64,000 bases of DNA from the NCBI RefSeq assembly GCF_004331175.1, contig NZ_SJOD01000005.1, positions 1 to 64,000 on the forward strand. The letters are read 5' to 3'. The DNA is from Acinetobacter sp. ANC 4178 (lineage in GTDB: Bacteria; Pseudomonadota; Gammaproteobacteria; Pseudomonadales; Moraxellaceae). Of this stretch, positions 1-8,555 are shown piece by piece. The notes below the pieces were generated by a model. That model did no database searches. It was not told the origin of the DNA and saw only the letters and a list, made by a program, of their open reading frames with translations. A program made the translations under genes and the position numbers. Position 1 is the first letter of the stretch, and every line of letters begins with the position of its first letter.

Positions 1-54
1 GCCACCGCCTTGACCGCCACCAAAGCCACCGCCTTGACCGCCACCAAAGCCTGT
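1..54 (-). repeat. 24-bp tandem repeat in the hfq tail
   Basis: A 24-bp unit starting gccaccgccttgaccgcc is repeated in tandem at about 1-24 and 25-48 and encodes the FGGGQGGG units of the Hfq tail. It runs off the window edge, so the copy number is unknown. Confidence 0.8.
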
Positions 55-291
55 ACCTTGAGCACCAGCAGGAGCACCAGCAGGACGAGGGTTACGTGCA
101 GGAACAACCGTAGAAATAGCATGCTTGTAAACCATTTGGCTTACAGTATTTTTCAATAGAACAACATATTGGTCAAAAGATTCAATATGACCTTGTAACT
201 TAATACCATTCACAAGGAAGATAGATACAGGAATGCGTTCTTTACGGAGAGAATTCAAGAACGGATCTTGCAAAGTTTGACCTTTAGACAT
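1..291 (-). CDS. hfq: Hfq RNA chaperone (3' end outside window)
   Basis: Sm-like RNA chaperone that pairs small RNAs with mRNAs. The start ATG is at 289-291 and 97 codons are visible before the window edge. The N-terminal core is typical of Hfq: [13 protein letters not shown], then the Sm1 region around [15 protein letters not shown] and the Sm2 YKHAIS motif near residues 55-60. From about residue 70 it becomes a Pro/Ala/Gly stretch and then repeats of a FGGGQGGG unit. This long glycine-rich tail is known from Acinetobacter and other Moraxellaceae Hfq proteins and is absent from E. coli Hfq. It lies downstream of miaA, as in E. coli, with a 95-bp gap that may hold its own promoter. Confidence 0.97.
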   Translation of the reverse strand, partial: MSKGQTLQDPFLNSLRKERIPVSIFLVNGIKLQGHIESFDQYVVLLKNTVSQMVYKHAISTVVPARNPRPAGAPAGAQGTGFGGGQGGGFGGGQGGG

Positions 292-386
292 GTTATACAA
301 CTCCAAAAAATATTAAAAATCAGCGCAAAAAACTATCTTTATTTTTCAATTAAAAATTATAAAAAAGACAGTATGTAAATTTTGCT

Positions 387-1331
387 TTATCCGTAACAGT
401 TTCGCAAGTCTTCTTGAGCCTGCTTTATTGTTAAATATGTTTTAAATTTATGCGACTGTTGCAAAGATCTTAACCAAGTATATTGACGTTTTGCAAGTTG
501 TCGTGTCGCAAAAAGGGCTTTATCCTCCATTTCTTTCTTATTTTCGAGACTTTTGTCGCTTTTTAATAAAAAATCCAAGGCTTGCCTATAACCTACTGAT
601 CTCATTGAAGGCAAATCATCAGCTAGATCGTATTTTTCAATTAGTGATTCAACCTCATTTAAAAAACCGATTTCCCACATAATTTCCAAACGTTTTTCAA
701 TTCGCTTATGTAATTCTAACCGATCTGGCAACAAAGCATAATTATGAAAAGTGTAACGATATGGTACATTTTTAGGTTGTTCTGCTTGTAATTGAGTAAT
801 CGGCTGCCCTGTAATACGGAATACTTCCAGTGCACGAATAATACGCTGCTTGTCACTTATCTTGAACTTTTCACCTGCAAGTGGATCCACTTTGCATAAA
901 GAAGCGTAAACTGACTCCCAGCCTTCTCGATCACCCTGTGCTTCAATTTCAGCACGGATTACATAATCTGCACTTGGCAAATTACTCGATAAACCTTCTA
1001 GCAAAGCTTTGAAATACAACATCGTCCCACCGACCAAAATTGGTGTTTTCCCTTTGGTATGTATTTCATCAATAAGCCTAGATGCATCTTCTACAAATTG
1101 TGCAGCAGAATACACTTCCAATGGGCTAATAATATCAATTAAATGATGTGGATATTGTGCTTGCTCAGCTTTACTTGGCTTTGCTGTTCCAATATCCATA
1201 TCTCGATAAACCAATGCCGAGTCAACAGAAATCAATTCAAAATTGCCCTGTTCATATAACTCACATGCTAAAGCCGTTTTACCGCTGGCTGTAGGTCCCA
1301 TCAAATTAATGACAGGCAATTGATTCGACAT
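387..1331 (-). CDS. miaA: tRNA dimethylallyltransferase MiaA
   Basis: Transfers a dimethylallyl group to N6 of A37 in tRNAs that read UNN codons, the first step towards ms2i6A. The 314-aa length is normal. The P-loop GPTASGKT lies at about residues 12-19, followed by the [17 protein letters not shown] substrate segment and the [10 protein letters not shown] motif. It begins 6 bp after the mutL stop and is followed by hfq, so it is probably cotranscribed from tsaE-mutL. Nothing in the sequence looks abnormal. Confidence 0.97.
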   Translation of the reverse strand: MSNQLPVINLMGPTASGKTALACELYEQGNFELISVDSALVYRDMDIGTAKPSKAEQAQYPHHLIDIISPLEVYSAAQFVEDASRLIDEIHTKGKTPILVGGTMLYFKALLEGLSSNLPSADYVIRAEIEAQGDREGWESVYASLCKVDPLAGEKFKISDKQRIIRALEVFRITGQPITQLQAEQPKNVPYRYTFHNYALLPDRLELHKRIEKRLEIMWEIGFLNEVESLIEKYDLADDLPSMRSVGYRQALDFLLKSDKSLENKKEMEDKALFATRQLAKRQYTWLRSLQQSHKFKTYLTIKQAQEDLRNCYG

Positions 1332-1337
1332 TTAGGT

Positions 1338-3272
1338 TTACTCTCCTCGAGCAAAAAGTTTATCTAGCTGAGCCAATGGAAATGCACGCCATGTTGGCCG
1401 CCCATGGTTACATTGACTCGCAAATTCGGTCTGCTCCATTTGACGCAGTAAGGCATTCATTTCAGAAAGACTCAACAATCGATGTGCGCGTACCGCGCCA
1501 TGGCACGCCATACCCGCCAAGATTTGATCACGTTTCTGTAATAGCCCACGCACCTCGTCCGTTGGATCCAAATCATTGAGTAATTCGGGAATCAAAGCAG
1601 AGAAATCAGCTTTATGTAAAATCGCTGGCACACCACGAACAATGACTTGTTCATCTCCATATTGGTCAATTTCCAAACCTAAGCGAGCCAAAGGTGCTTT
1701 TAAATCTTCCACCCGAAGGGCCTGCATTCGATTTACATTAACTATTTTCGGGATCAATAGCTGCTGAGAAATCCAAAATTCAGGATTTTCCCAAGCGGAT
1801 TTCATTTGTTGTAATAAAATCCGTTCATGCGCCGCATGCATATCAACAATAATCAGACCTTCGGTATTCTGCGCCAAAATATAAATGCCGTGTAACTGCG
1901 CAATTGCAATTCCTAAAGGATGCTCATCCACCTTAGGTGCTACATCATCAATTACAACATCATCACTAGACTCAGCTACCGTGCGTAATGGTGCGAGATA
2001 ACTCTGTAAAGCAGCAGCATTTATCCTTGATGCAGGATTGACCTGATACGCTCGGGAGTCTTGCGCTACATACTGCACAGCTTGTGGCTGTGGAGACTCA
2101 AAATCTGTTAATACTGCGACAGACTCAGGCATTGGGGTTGATTCTACCGAACGATGCAACTGAAGCTGATCTTGATAGCGCGGTTGCAGTAGATTGGTTG
2201 GACTTGTTGGCTCAACTTTCAATGCTTGAGCTAAATCTGCGCTCGCAGTTTGAAATTGAGACAACGTGTCTTTTGCAAAATGACGTACAAACTCATGAAC
2301 TTCACGTTGATTCAGAAAACGGATTTCATGTTTGGTTGGATGAACATTGACATCGATATTTTCAGGATCAACCTCTAAAAATAACAAATAAGCTGAATGT
2401 TGGTGCCCGTGTAAAATACCATCATAAGCCATGCGTAAAGCATGAGAAATCGTTTTATCTTTGACAATCCGTCCATTGACATAGACATACTGTAAATCTG
2501 CCTGTGCTCTTGCGTCAGAGGGATGCCCTAACCAACCACTGAGACGCATATTGATGCTGTCTGCATCCATCCAATACGCATTTTCTGTAAATTGACGTCC
2601 TAGTAATTGTTGGACCCGTTGAAAGCGTAATGCACCACTATCAGCAACGGGCAAATTCAAACGAATACTATTGTTATGCTCCAGCACAAAACGAATATCA
2701 AAATGAGTCAGGGCTAAACGGCGCACAATTTCTTCGATATGCCCGAATTCCGTGCCTGGTTTTTTTAAGAATTTTCGGCGTGCGGGGACATTAAAAAATA
2801 AATCCTGCACTCGAATTTGTGTACCACGTGCTGCTGCTACTGCTTGAATTTCTTGATGTTGGAATGCTGTACCATTCACTTCAACTTGATAGCCAACACC
2901 TTCGTCTACTTGGCTACTGGTCAAGGTTAAACGCGAAACCGCTGCTATCGATGCCAGTGCTTCTCCACGGAAACCCAAGCTCACAATGGCGTGTAAATCT
3001 TCTGCGGTCTGAATCTTACTGGTGGCATGACGCATAACAGCCAAAGATAAATCATCAGGATGAATACCTCGACCATTGTCGATAATTTCAATGAGCGTAC
3101 TGCCGCCTTGTTCGACCCGAATAATGAGTTCTGTTGCGCCCGCATCAATTGAATTTTCGAGTAGCTCTTTTACCACAGAAGCTGGTCGTTCAATCACTTC
3201 ACCCGCAGCAATCTGGTTGGCAAGCGCAGGATCTAAGGTATGAATGCGGCGAACAGAAACTTCATCACGCAT
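1338..3272 (-). CDS. mutL: DNA mismatch repair protein MutL
   Basis: GHKL-type ATPase that couples MutS mismatch recognition to strand incision. ATPase motifs are clear: ELLENSIDAG, DNGRGI and GFRGEAL in the first 120 residues. The middle is a variable Gln/Pro-rich linker. The C-terminal domain has DMHAAHE at about residue 477, ACHGAVRAH, and CNHGRPT close to the end. I chose the ATG at 3272 (MRDEVSVRR, 644 aa) because family proteins start just before the conserved IHTLDPALANQIAAGEV block; an upstream in-frame ATG at 3311 would add 13 residues inside tsaE. With the chosen start it overlaps the tsaE end by 8 bp, which suggests translational coupling. Confidence 0.96.
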   Translation of the reverse strand: MRDEVSVRRIHTLDPALANQIAAGEVIERPASVVKELLENSIDAGATELIIRVEQGGSTLIEIIDNGRGIHPDDLSLAVMRHATSKIQTAEDLHAIVSLGFRGEALASIAAVSRLTLTSSQVDEGVGYQVEVNGTAFQHQEIQAVAAARGTQIRVQDLFFNVPARRKFLKKPGTEFGHIEEIVRRLALTHFDIRFVLEHNNSIRLNLPVADSGALRFQRVQQLLGRQFTENAYWMDADSINMRLSGWLGHPSDARAQADLQYVYVNGRIVKDKTISHALRMAYDGILHGHQHSAYLLFLEVDPENIDVNVHPTKHEIRFLNQREVHEFVRHFAKDTLSQFQTASADLAQALKVEPTSPTNLLQPRYQDQLQLHRSVESTPMPESVAVLTDFESPQPQAVQYVAQDSRAYQVNPASRINAAALQSYLAPLRTVAESSDDVVIDDVAPKVDEHPLGIAIAQLHGIYILAQNTEGLIIVDMHAAHERILLQQMKSAWENPEFWISQQLLIPKIVNVNRMQALRVEDLKAPLARLGLEIDQYGDEQVIVRGVPAILHKADFSALIPELLNDLDPTDEVRGLLQKRDQILAGMACHGAVRAHRLLSLSEMNALLRQMEQTEFASQCNHGRPTWRAFPLAQLDKLFARGE

Positions 3273-3762
3273 GTTGAAATGCCTGTTCGAGTGCTTTATA
3301 GAGCATTTCATCTTGAAAGCTTAATGTTGCCTGACGTGATAATTCATCTTCAGACTTTAAAATTTCAATGGTGAAATCGGCCGTTGGAATTTCTTCACCA
3401 CCTTTACTTGGCCATTCGAATAAAAATAAAGCATTGGGTGTATCCAAATAATCACGAATACCCATTAACTCAAGTTCATAAGGATCATTGAGGCGGTACA
3501 AGTCAAAATGAAAGACTTGCTTATTCTGAATGCTGTATGGTTCCACCAAGGTATACGTTGGACTTTTTACTGAGCCTTGATGGCCGAGTTGTTGCAACAA
3601 ATAACGGGTAAATGTCGTTTTCCCTGCACCTAAATCGCCAATTAAATAAATCACACCCTCAGTAAAATATTGTGCAACTACGCGCGCAAGTTGCTGGGTA
3701 TCTGCTTCAGAGTTTAGGGGCAAATGAAATGAATACGACATATGACTCACAACATGATTCAA
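3265..3762 (-). CDS. tsaE: tRNA t6A37 biosynthesis ATPase TsaE
   Basis: ATPase that works with TsaB/TsaC/TsaD to make the threonylcarbamoyl-A37 modification of ANN-decoding tRNAs; tsaD itself is at 36.4 kb in this window. It has the P-loop GDLGAGKTTFTR at about residues 43-54, SPTYTLVEPY and HFDLYRL, and the length is normal for the family. Translation may begin at the internal Met at 3741 (MSYSFHLPL) rather than 3762. It is the first visible gene of a minus-strand group tsaE-mutL-miaA-hfq. E. coli has amiB between tsaE and mutL, and that gene is absent here. Confidence 0.95.
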   Translation of the reverse strand: MNHVVSHMSYSFHLPLNSEADTQQLARVVAQYFTEGVIYLIGDLGAGKTTFTRYLLQQLGHQGSVKSPTYTLVEPYSIQNKQVFHFDLYRLNDPYELELMGIRDYLDTPNALFLFEWPSKGGEEIPTADFTIEILKSEDELSRQATLSFQDEMLYKALEQAFQHA

Positions 3763-3873
3763 AAGTAGAATTATGATAGCATCGCCACGCTGTTAATACC
3801 TATGCCATGCATACGAAATGTGTATTTTTAATACAGCACATGCGTTCTGCCAACCTGTTGTGATTGATATCTT

Positions 3874-4779
3874 ATGACTGCGAATAATTTTGTCCCGCCG
3901 ATGATTCGCGGTGTAACCGCCAGCAAACTCTTCTTACCTGCTATACAGCCTGTACCGCAGCGTTTGTACGAATACCTGTGTCAACAATTTGCCCACATTT
4001 CAGCACAAGAATGGCAACAACGTTTTCAAGACCAATTAATTTATGCAGCTGATGGTGCAATTCTAAGCCTAGATAGCGAATATCTTGCCAATCAACATAT
4101 CTATTACTATCGATTTTTAGCACATGAAATTCATGTGCCGTTTCAACATCATATTTTGTATGAAACTGATGATCTGTATATTGTCGATAAACCTCATTTC
4201 CTGACTATGAGCCCTACAGGGCAATATGTACAAGAAACTTTATTAGTTCGTTTAAAAAACCAAACGGGAAATGCGGATTTAACCCCAATTCATCGTTTAG
4301 ACCGTGAAACTGCTGGACTGGTTTTATTTTCCAAGCGACCTGAAACGCGTGGCATTTACCAACAAATGTTTGCCAATCGCGAAGTGAAAAAGACCTATCA
4401 TGCGATTGCTGCTTATCTTCCTACCCTTGAATTCCCACGTACCGTTTGTTTAAGAATGGACAAAGGGCATCCGTTTTACACCATGCAGATTGTAGAGGGT
4501 GCACCAAACAGTGAAACGCAGATTGATATTTTGGAACACAATGCTCAATGGGCCAAATATCTGCTAAAACCCGAAACGGGAAAACAGCATCAATTACGGG
4601 TTCACCTCAATCATTTAGGTATTGCCATTCAAAACGACCCATTCTACCCAACTGTTCAGCACAAAGCTGATGATGATTTCTCTTGCCCATTACAGCTGCT
4701 CGCCAAACGAATTCAATTCACGGATCCTGTTACAGGAGAATCCATAGATTTTTCATCTAATTTTGAATTGACACTGTAG
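3874..4779 (+). CDS. RluA-family pseudouridine synthase
   Basis: Isomerises uridine to pseudouridine in structured RNA, probably rRNA or tRNA. The catalytic motif HRLDRETAGLVLFSKR is at about residues 142-157 and contains the catalytic Asp. ETGKQHQLRVHLNHLGI and the final NDPFYP segment are also family-typical. The N-terminal 100 residues are not a recognisable S4 domain. The gene is divergent from tsaE across 111 bp. The exact target nucleotide cannot be assigned from sequence alone. Confidence 0.88.
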   Translation: MTANNFVPPMIRGVTASKLFLPAIQPVPQRLYEYLCQQFAHISAQEWQQRFQDQLIYAADGAILSLDSEYLANQHIYYYRFLAHEIHVPFQHHILYETDDLYIVDKPHFLTMSPTGQYVQETLLVRLKNQTGNADLTPIHRLDRETAGLVLFSKRPETRGIYQQMFANREVKKTYHAIAAYLPTLEFPRTVCLRMDKGHPFYTMQIVEGAPNSETQIDILEHNAQWAKYLLKPETGKQHQLRVHLNHLGIAIQNDPFYPTVQHKADDDFSCPLQLLAKRIQFTDPVTGESIDFSSNFELTL

Positions 4780-4888
4780 TTTGTTTGTCATTACAAAAAA
4801 GTAAAGTTTTCCGCTTAACAATATTGAAATTACAATAAAATTGATTAAAATGAAGTCTAAAAGTTTAATCTTCAAATTTATAAAAATC

Positions 4889-5239
4889 ATGAGAAAAACC
4901 GAAGTTTATCAAATTCGTCTCGATTCACAGGAAAAGAAACAGGCTTTTGCTGTCTTTAAACAATTGGGGATTACGCCAGCACAAGCCGTGCGGCTTTTTT
5001 TCAAACAAGTTGTACTGACAAAGTCCATCCCCTTTTCTATTGAAAATCAAAATATCAATTTAGAACAATTGATTAAGTTAAGACGGCTTAAACAAGAACA
5101 GAAAACGGCTGCAGTTAAGCATGAAAGTAATGACACCTCAAACAATATTCAACGTAGTGATGAATTGTTCATCGATGATGACCATTTAGACCTATTTGAA
5201 GAACTTAATGCAATCTTAGGCGAAGGTGATAAAAATTAA
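4889..5239 (+). CDS. RelB/DinJ-family antitoxin-like protein (orphan)
   Basis: The segment starting MRKTEVYQIRLDSQEKKQA and running through GITPAQAVRLFFKQVV is a typical ribbon-helix-helix domain of RelB/DinJ antitoxins, which bind DNA as dimers and neutralise an RNase toxin through the C-terminus. I start it at 4889, because the 16 residues upstream of this Met are Lys/Ile/Phe-rich and not family-like; this gives 116 aa. The C-terminal half is acidic and longer than in E. coli DinJ. No RelE/YafQ-like toxin follows; an acetyltransferase gene starts 93 bp downstream. It may be an orphan antitoxin, a plain RHH repressor, or half of a non-standard pair. Confidence 0.7.
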   Translation: MRKTEVYQIRLDSQEKKQAFAVFKQLGITPAQAVRLFFKQVVLTKSIPFSIENQNINLEQLIKLRRLKQEQKTAAVKHESNDTSNNIQRSDELFIDDDHLDLFEELNAILGEGDKN

Positions 5240-5332
5240 CCCTGTTGCATTTTTATACATTATTTAAATTTTTTCATTTAAAAACTTAGGTATGCTTCAT
5301 GAAAGGACAATAAAAAATGCATGGAGCAATCA

Positions 5333-5776
5333 ATGATTGTAAAAAAAGCCACATTAGATGACCTCAATCAACTTGCAGTTTTATTTGATGAATACCGTCA
5401 ATTTTATGGTGCTTCTTCTAATTTAAATCTTTCCCAACAATTTTTAAAACAACGCTTTGAAAACCAAGAAAGTGTCATTTTTATTCATATCAAAGATGAA
5501 GTATTTACTGGTTTTATTTTACTTTACTTAGGTTTTTCTTCTGTTGCCTGTTCAACCTACTATATTTTAGACGATGTTTATGTAACCCCCCAATTTCGTC
5601 GTCAAGGCTCAGCCAAACAATTGATTGATACTGCCATTTTGTTTGCACGACATGAAAATGCGCTTCGGATTAGCCTCGAAACGCAAAAAACCAATCGTGA
5701 ATCTCATCGGCTATACGAAGCTATGGGTTTCATTGCCGATAATGAATTTAGAACCTACCACTGCTTCCTTAAATAG
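5333..5776 (+). CDS. GNAT family N-acetyltransferase
   Basis: Acetyl-CoA-dependent acyltransferase of unknown substrate. The fold signature is clear: N-terminal IVKKATLDDLNQLAVLFDEYRQFY, then LDDVYVTPQFRRQGSAKQLI (the acetyl-CoA binding R/Q-x-x-G-x-A motif), then RLYEAMGFI near the C-terminus. The start at 5333 is preferred because GGAG lies 6 nt upstream; the ATG at 5321 precedes that site. It is about 147 aa. It follows a RelB-like gene, but the sequence looks like an ordinary small-molecule or peptide GNAT rather than a tRNA-acetylating GNAT toxin, which normally pairs with DUF1778-type antitoxins. Confidence 0.88.
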   Translation: MIVKKATLDDLNQLAVLFDEYRQFYGASSNLNLSQQFLKQRFENQESVIFIHIKDEVFTGFILLYLGFSSVACSTYYILDDVYVTPQFRRQGSAKQLIDTAILFARHENALRISLETQKTNRESHRLYEAMGFIADNEFRTYHCFLK

Positions 5777-6479
5777 CTTCTCGAGTACGTGCTTGCTCTA
5801 TCTGCTCAGGTGTCAAATAAATCCATTCGCCCTCTTTTAGCTCAGGGCACTCCAACGCGCCAATCTGCACCCGATGCAGTTGTTCTACTTTATTACCCAC
5901 AGCAGCCAACATTCTTTTCACTTGATGATAAACGCCTTGATGAATGGTCATTTGCAACTCACACACTGCCAATCGCTGTACATCAGTCGCTGCAAAAGCA
6001 CCTTGTTCATTGCGTAACTCAACACCTTTTTCAAGTTGCTCAATCTGTTCCTGAGAAATTGGATCAGCCGTTTGCATACGATAAACTTTGCCCACATGCT
6101 TTTTGGGATGGGTTAATGATTGAAGAAATTGACCATCATCCGTAAGCAGCAATAAGCCTGTCGTGTCTTGATCTAAACGTCCAACGCATTGTAAGCCACG
6201 ATTTAACAGCACATCATCAAACAAGTCGAATACGCTAAAATGATGCGTCGCCTGATGAGAACATTCATAACCTGCGGGCTTATTCAGGGCAATATAAACG
6301 TTTTCTCTGTATTGATAGCACTTTCCATACACCTCAAAAACTAAATTGTCCAAATTTAGCTTCTGCTTAGGGTTTTGCATAATGTCTTGGTCAATGCTAA
6401 CAGCTCCAGATTTAATTAATTGTTGGCAATGCTTACGCGAACCAAAACCTTGAGATTGCAACATTTTTTCCAAATACAT
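5769..6479 (-). CDS. rsuA: RsuA-type 16S rRNA pseudouridine synthase
   Basis: RsuA/RluB/E/F family enzyme that makes a single pseudouridine in rRNA, most likely position 516 of 16S rRNA. An N-terminal S4-like RNA-binding region (MYLEKMLQSQGFGSRKHCQQLI) is followed by the catalytic GRLDQDTTGLLLLTDDG motif at about residues 102-118 and the QVKRMLAAVGN helix typical of the family. It is 236 aa. Its stop overlaps the end of the convergent GNAT gene by 8 bp. The RsuA assignment rather than RluE rests on size and overall look only. Confidence 0.85.
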   Translation of the reverse strand: MYLEKMLQSQGFGSRKHCQQLIKSGAVSIDQDIMQNPKQKLNLDNLVFEVYGKCYQYRENVYIALNKPAGYECSHQATHHFSVFDLFDDVLLNRGLQCVGRLDQDTTGLLLLTDDGQFLQSLTHPKKHVGKVYRMQTADPISQEQIEQLEKGVELRNEQGAFAATDVQRLAVCELQMTIHQGVYHQVKRMLAAVGNKVEQLHRVQIGALECPELKEGEWIYLTPEQIEQARTREAI

Positions 6480-6604
6480 AATTTAAGACCCTACATTAAA
6501 GTGTTGCATTTTAAACAATTTTCTAATTTCCCGCTGATTTTCTAGATGCAATGCGCAAAAAATCGCTACAATAGTTGCATTTTCACACATTCTCCCTACG
6601 TCTC

Positions 6605-7057
6605 ATGCCTAATTTAGATCTAAATTTGCTTGTCCTACTGGTTTTATTGGCTTGTGGTATTTTCAGTCATAACTCTGCTGTTACCATTGCCGCTGGCGTA
6701 CTCATTGTCTTCAAAATCACTCCCTTAAGCGAATTTTTCCCACTATTACAACAACATGGCTTAAATATTGGTATTGTCATTTTAACTATCGGGGTTTTAA
6801 CTCCAATTGCCAGTGGCAAGATTCCTGGTGAGGTTATTCTTAAATCATTTTTAAGCTGGAAATCATTACTCGCAATTGCAATTGGCCTGTTTGTAGCTTG
6901 GTTAGGTGGGCGTGGGGTAAAACTGATGACTCATCAACCCAATGTAGTCGCAGGATTGCTCATTGGAACCGTTGCTGGGGTTGCTCTGCTACGTGGAGTA
7001 CCCGTCGGCCCATTAATTGCAGCAGGTGTCCTGTCGCTATTTATAGGACAGTCTTAG
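6605..7057 (+). CDS. DUF441 (YeaL-like) inner-membrane protein
   Basis: Small hydrophobic protein of about 150 aa with four or five predicted membrane segments ([68 protein letters not shown]). It matches the DUF441/YeaL family in length and in motifs such as GRGVKLM and [11 protein letters not shown]. The start at 6605 (MPNLDLNLL) is where family members begin; an ATG 30 bp upstream is less likely. The function is unknown. It converges with metR. Confidence 0.85.
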   Translation: MPNLDLNLLVLLVLLACGIFSHNSAVTIAAGVLIVFKITPLSEFFPLLQQHGLNIGIVILTIGVLTPIASGKIPGEVILKSFLSWKSLLAIAIGLFVAWLGGRGVKLMTHQPNVVAGLLIGTVAGVALLRGVPVGPLIAAGVLSLFIGQS

Positions 7058-7072
7058 TTTCATTGATATTGA

Positions 7073-7104
7073 GTGATGGTACAATCCGCAAACAGTACCA
7101 TCAC
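7073..7104. terminator. Hairpin between DUF441 gene and metR
   Basis: A perfect 10-bp inverted repeat, GTGATGGTAC (7073-7082) and GTACCATCAC (7095-7104) with a 12-nt loop, sits between two convergent genes. It lacks a long T-run on either side, so it may be a weak bidirectional terminator or simply an RNA-stabilising hairpin. Confidence 0.5.
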
Positions 7105-7124
7105 AGCAAACCACTTCAATTAGA

Positions 7125-8045
7125 TTAAGACAAATAATATTGATGACGCTTTTGTGAGAATTTATCCAACTGTTTCAAGAAGCCTTCAAAATAATTCTTC
7201 TCTTTTTCTTCAGTTCGATAGCCTGCATATAAAGTACGGCGTAGACCTCTGGCGGATACACAATCCAAACGACGTGACGTTACCCAGCCTTTTTGCTCAT
7301 ATTCATTCACAACCCAATCTGGCAAAGCTGCAATGCCACGCCCACTTGCCACCAATTGAATTAACATTTGAGTTAAGTCCGTGGTACGGATCTGTTTGGG
7401 TTGAATATTTGCTGGAATAAACAACTTTGACATAATATCTAAGCGATGTTTATCGACAGGATAAGTAATTAAAGTTTCTTCAGCTAATTCTTGTACTGTA
7501 ATTCTTTCAGCACGTACTAAAGGATGTGTATTGGATAATACTAAACGCGATTCATATTCAAAAATTGGAAAGTAGTCCACACCTTTTAAAGCGATTGGAT
7601 CGGCAGTAATGAGCAAGTCAAACTCGCCATTTTGCAATAATTCATGTGGATTGGCTTCGAAGCCAGAAGCAAAATCCAAGTCAACATCTGGATATTGCTG
7701 GCGGTATTGATTTAAAAGAGGCATTAACCAATCAAAACAGCTATGACATTCTGATGAGAAAATAATACGCCCTGTTTGGCCATGTACAATCCGCGTAATG
7801 TCGGTTTGTGCAATTTGAATTTGTGGCAAAACATCGTCTGCAAGCTTTAACAGACGTTGTCCTACATTGGAAAATGAGACAGGACGACTACGGCGATTAA
7901 CCACCTCTACCCCGTACCAATGATCTAATTCTTTTAACTGATGCGAAATAGCAGAAGGCGTTAAACATAAATCATTGGCTGCTGCGACCAAAGAGCCATG
8001 TTCACGAAGTGCAAGTAATGTTTTTAGATGTCGAATTTCAAGCAT
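7125..8045 (-). CDS. metR: LysR-type regulator MetR
   Basis: Homocysteine-responsive activator of methionine biosynthesis genes. It has an N-terminal winged helix (MLEIRHLKTLLALREHGSL through LTPSAISHQLKELD, residues 1-50) and a periplasmic-binding-like effector domain containing SSECHSCFDWLMPLL, which closely follows the E. coli MetR sequence I recall (IECHSCIQWL). EETLITYPVDKHRLD and GRGIAALPDWVV are also MetR-like. It is 306 aa. It is not next to a metE gene here; the upstream neighbour across 510 bp is an MFS exporter. Confidence 0.88.
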   Translation of the reverse strand: MLEIRHLKTLLALREHGSLVAAANDLCLTPSAISHQLKELDHWYGVEVVNRRSRPVSFSNVGQRLLKLADDVLPQIQIAQTDITRIVHGQTGRIIFSSECHSCFDWLMPLLNQYRQQYPDVDLDFASGFEANPHELLQNGEFDLLITADPIALKGVDYFPIFEYESRLVLSNTHPLVRAERITVQELAEETLITYPVDKHRLDIMSKLFIPANIQPKQIRTTDLTQMLIQLVASGRGIAALPDWVVNEYEQKGWVTSRRLDCVSARGLRRTLYAGYRTEEKEKNYFEGFLKQLDKFSQKRHQYYLS

Positions 8046-8555
8046 GTTTATTATCAGTCCGCAAACGTAAAAGCTATGCTAACTCAATAATTTAAAGCGG
8101 TTTAAATACCTGATTTGAGATAAGGAGGCGTTCTCAAACGCTATAAAATGAGCCAGCAATAAAACAAGAGATTATAGATATGGTTTAATATCAAACCACA
8201 AAATGAATTCATCTCATTCTAACATAAAATTAATTAGTATATTTCACCCCAAATGCAATTTCAGTATTTGCCCATCTTAAGAAACTTAGACTATTTTCCT
8301 CTGTCCATATTCAAAAATGTGTATCTTATGCATTATGATATTTGTTTCTTAAAAAAATACTTAATATATCCATTAATTCACACATAAAATCTCATTTTAT
8401 ATACATGATTATATTCAATATTTTTAAAAATCAAACTAAAAAACTCAAATTTAAATGATTGATAAATGCAAAAAATACCAAGTGAATTAGTTAACATTAT
8501 TCTCTCATTTCACCTATAATTAGTCCTTTCTCCCCTCCCAATATTCCTATTAAAA
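8046..8555. other. 510-bp AT-rich intergenic region upstream of metR and the MFS gene
   Basis: Divergent promoter region between metR and an MFS exporter. I see no ORF or tRNA. One inverted repeat, TTTGAGA (8114-8120) and TCTCAAA (8132-8138) with an 11-nt spacer, lies about 70 bp upstream of metR and could be a regulator site. The rest is AT-rich with many candidate -10 boxes and no clear unique promoter. Confidence 0.5.

Noticed and set aside
5333..5776. GNAT as a TacT-type toxin
   Set aside because: Lacks the DUF1778 partner; its sequence looks like an ordinary acetyltransferase.
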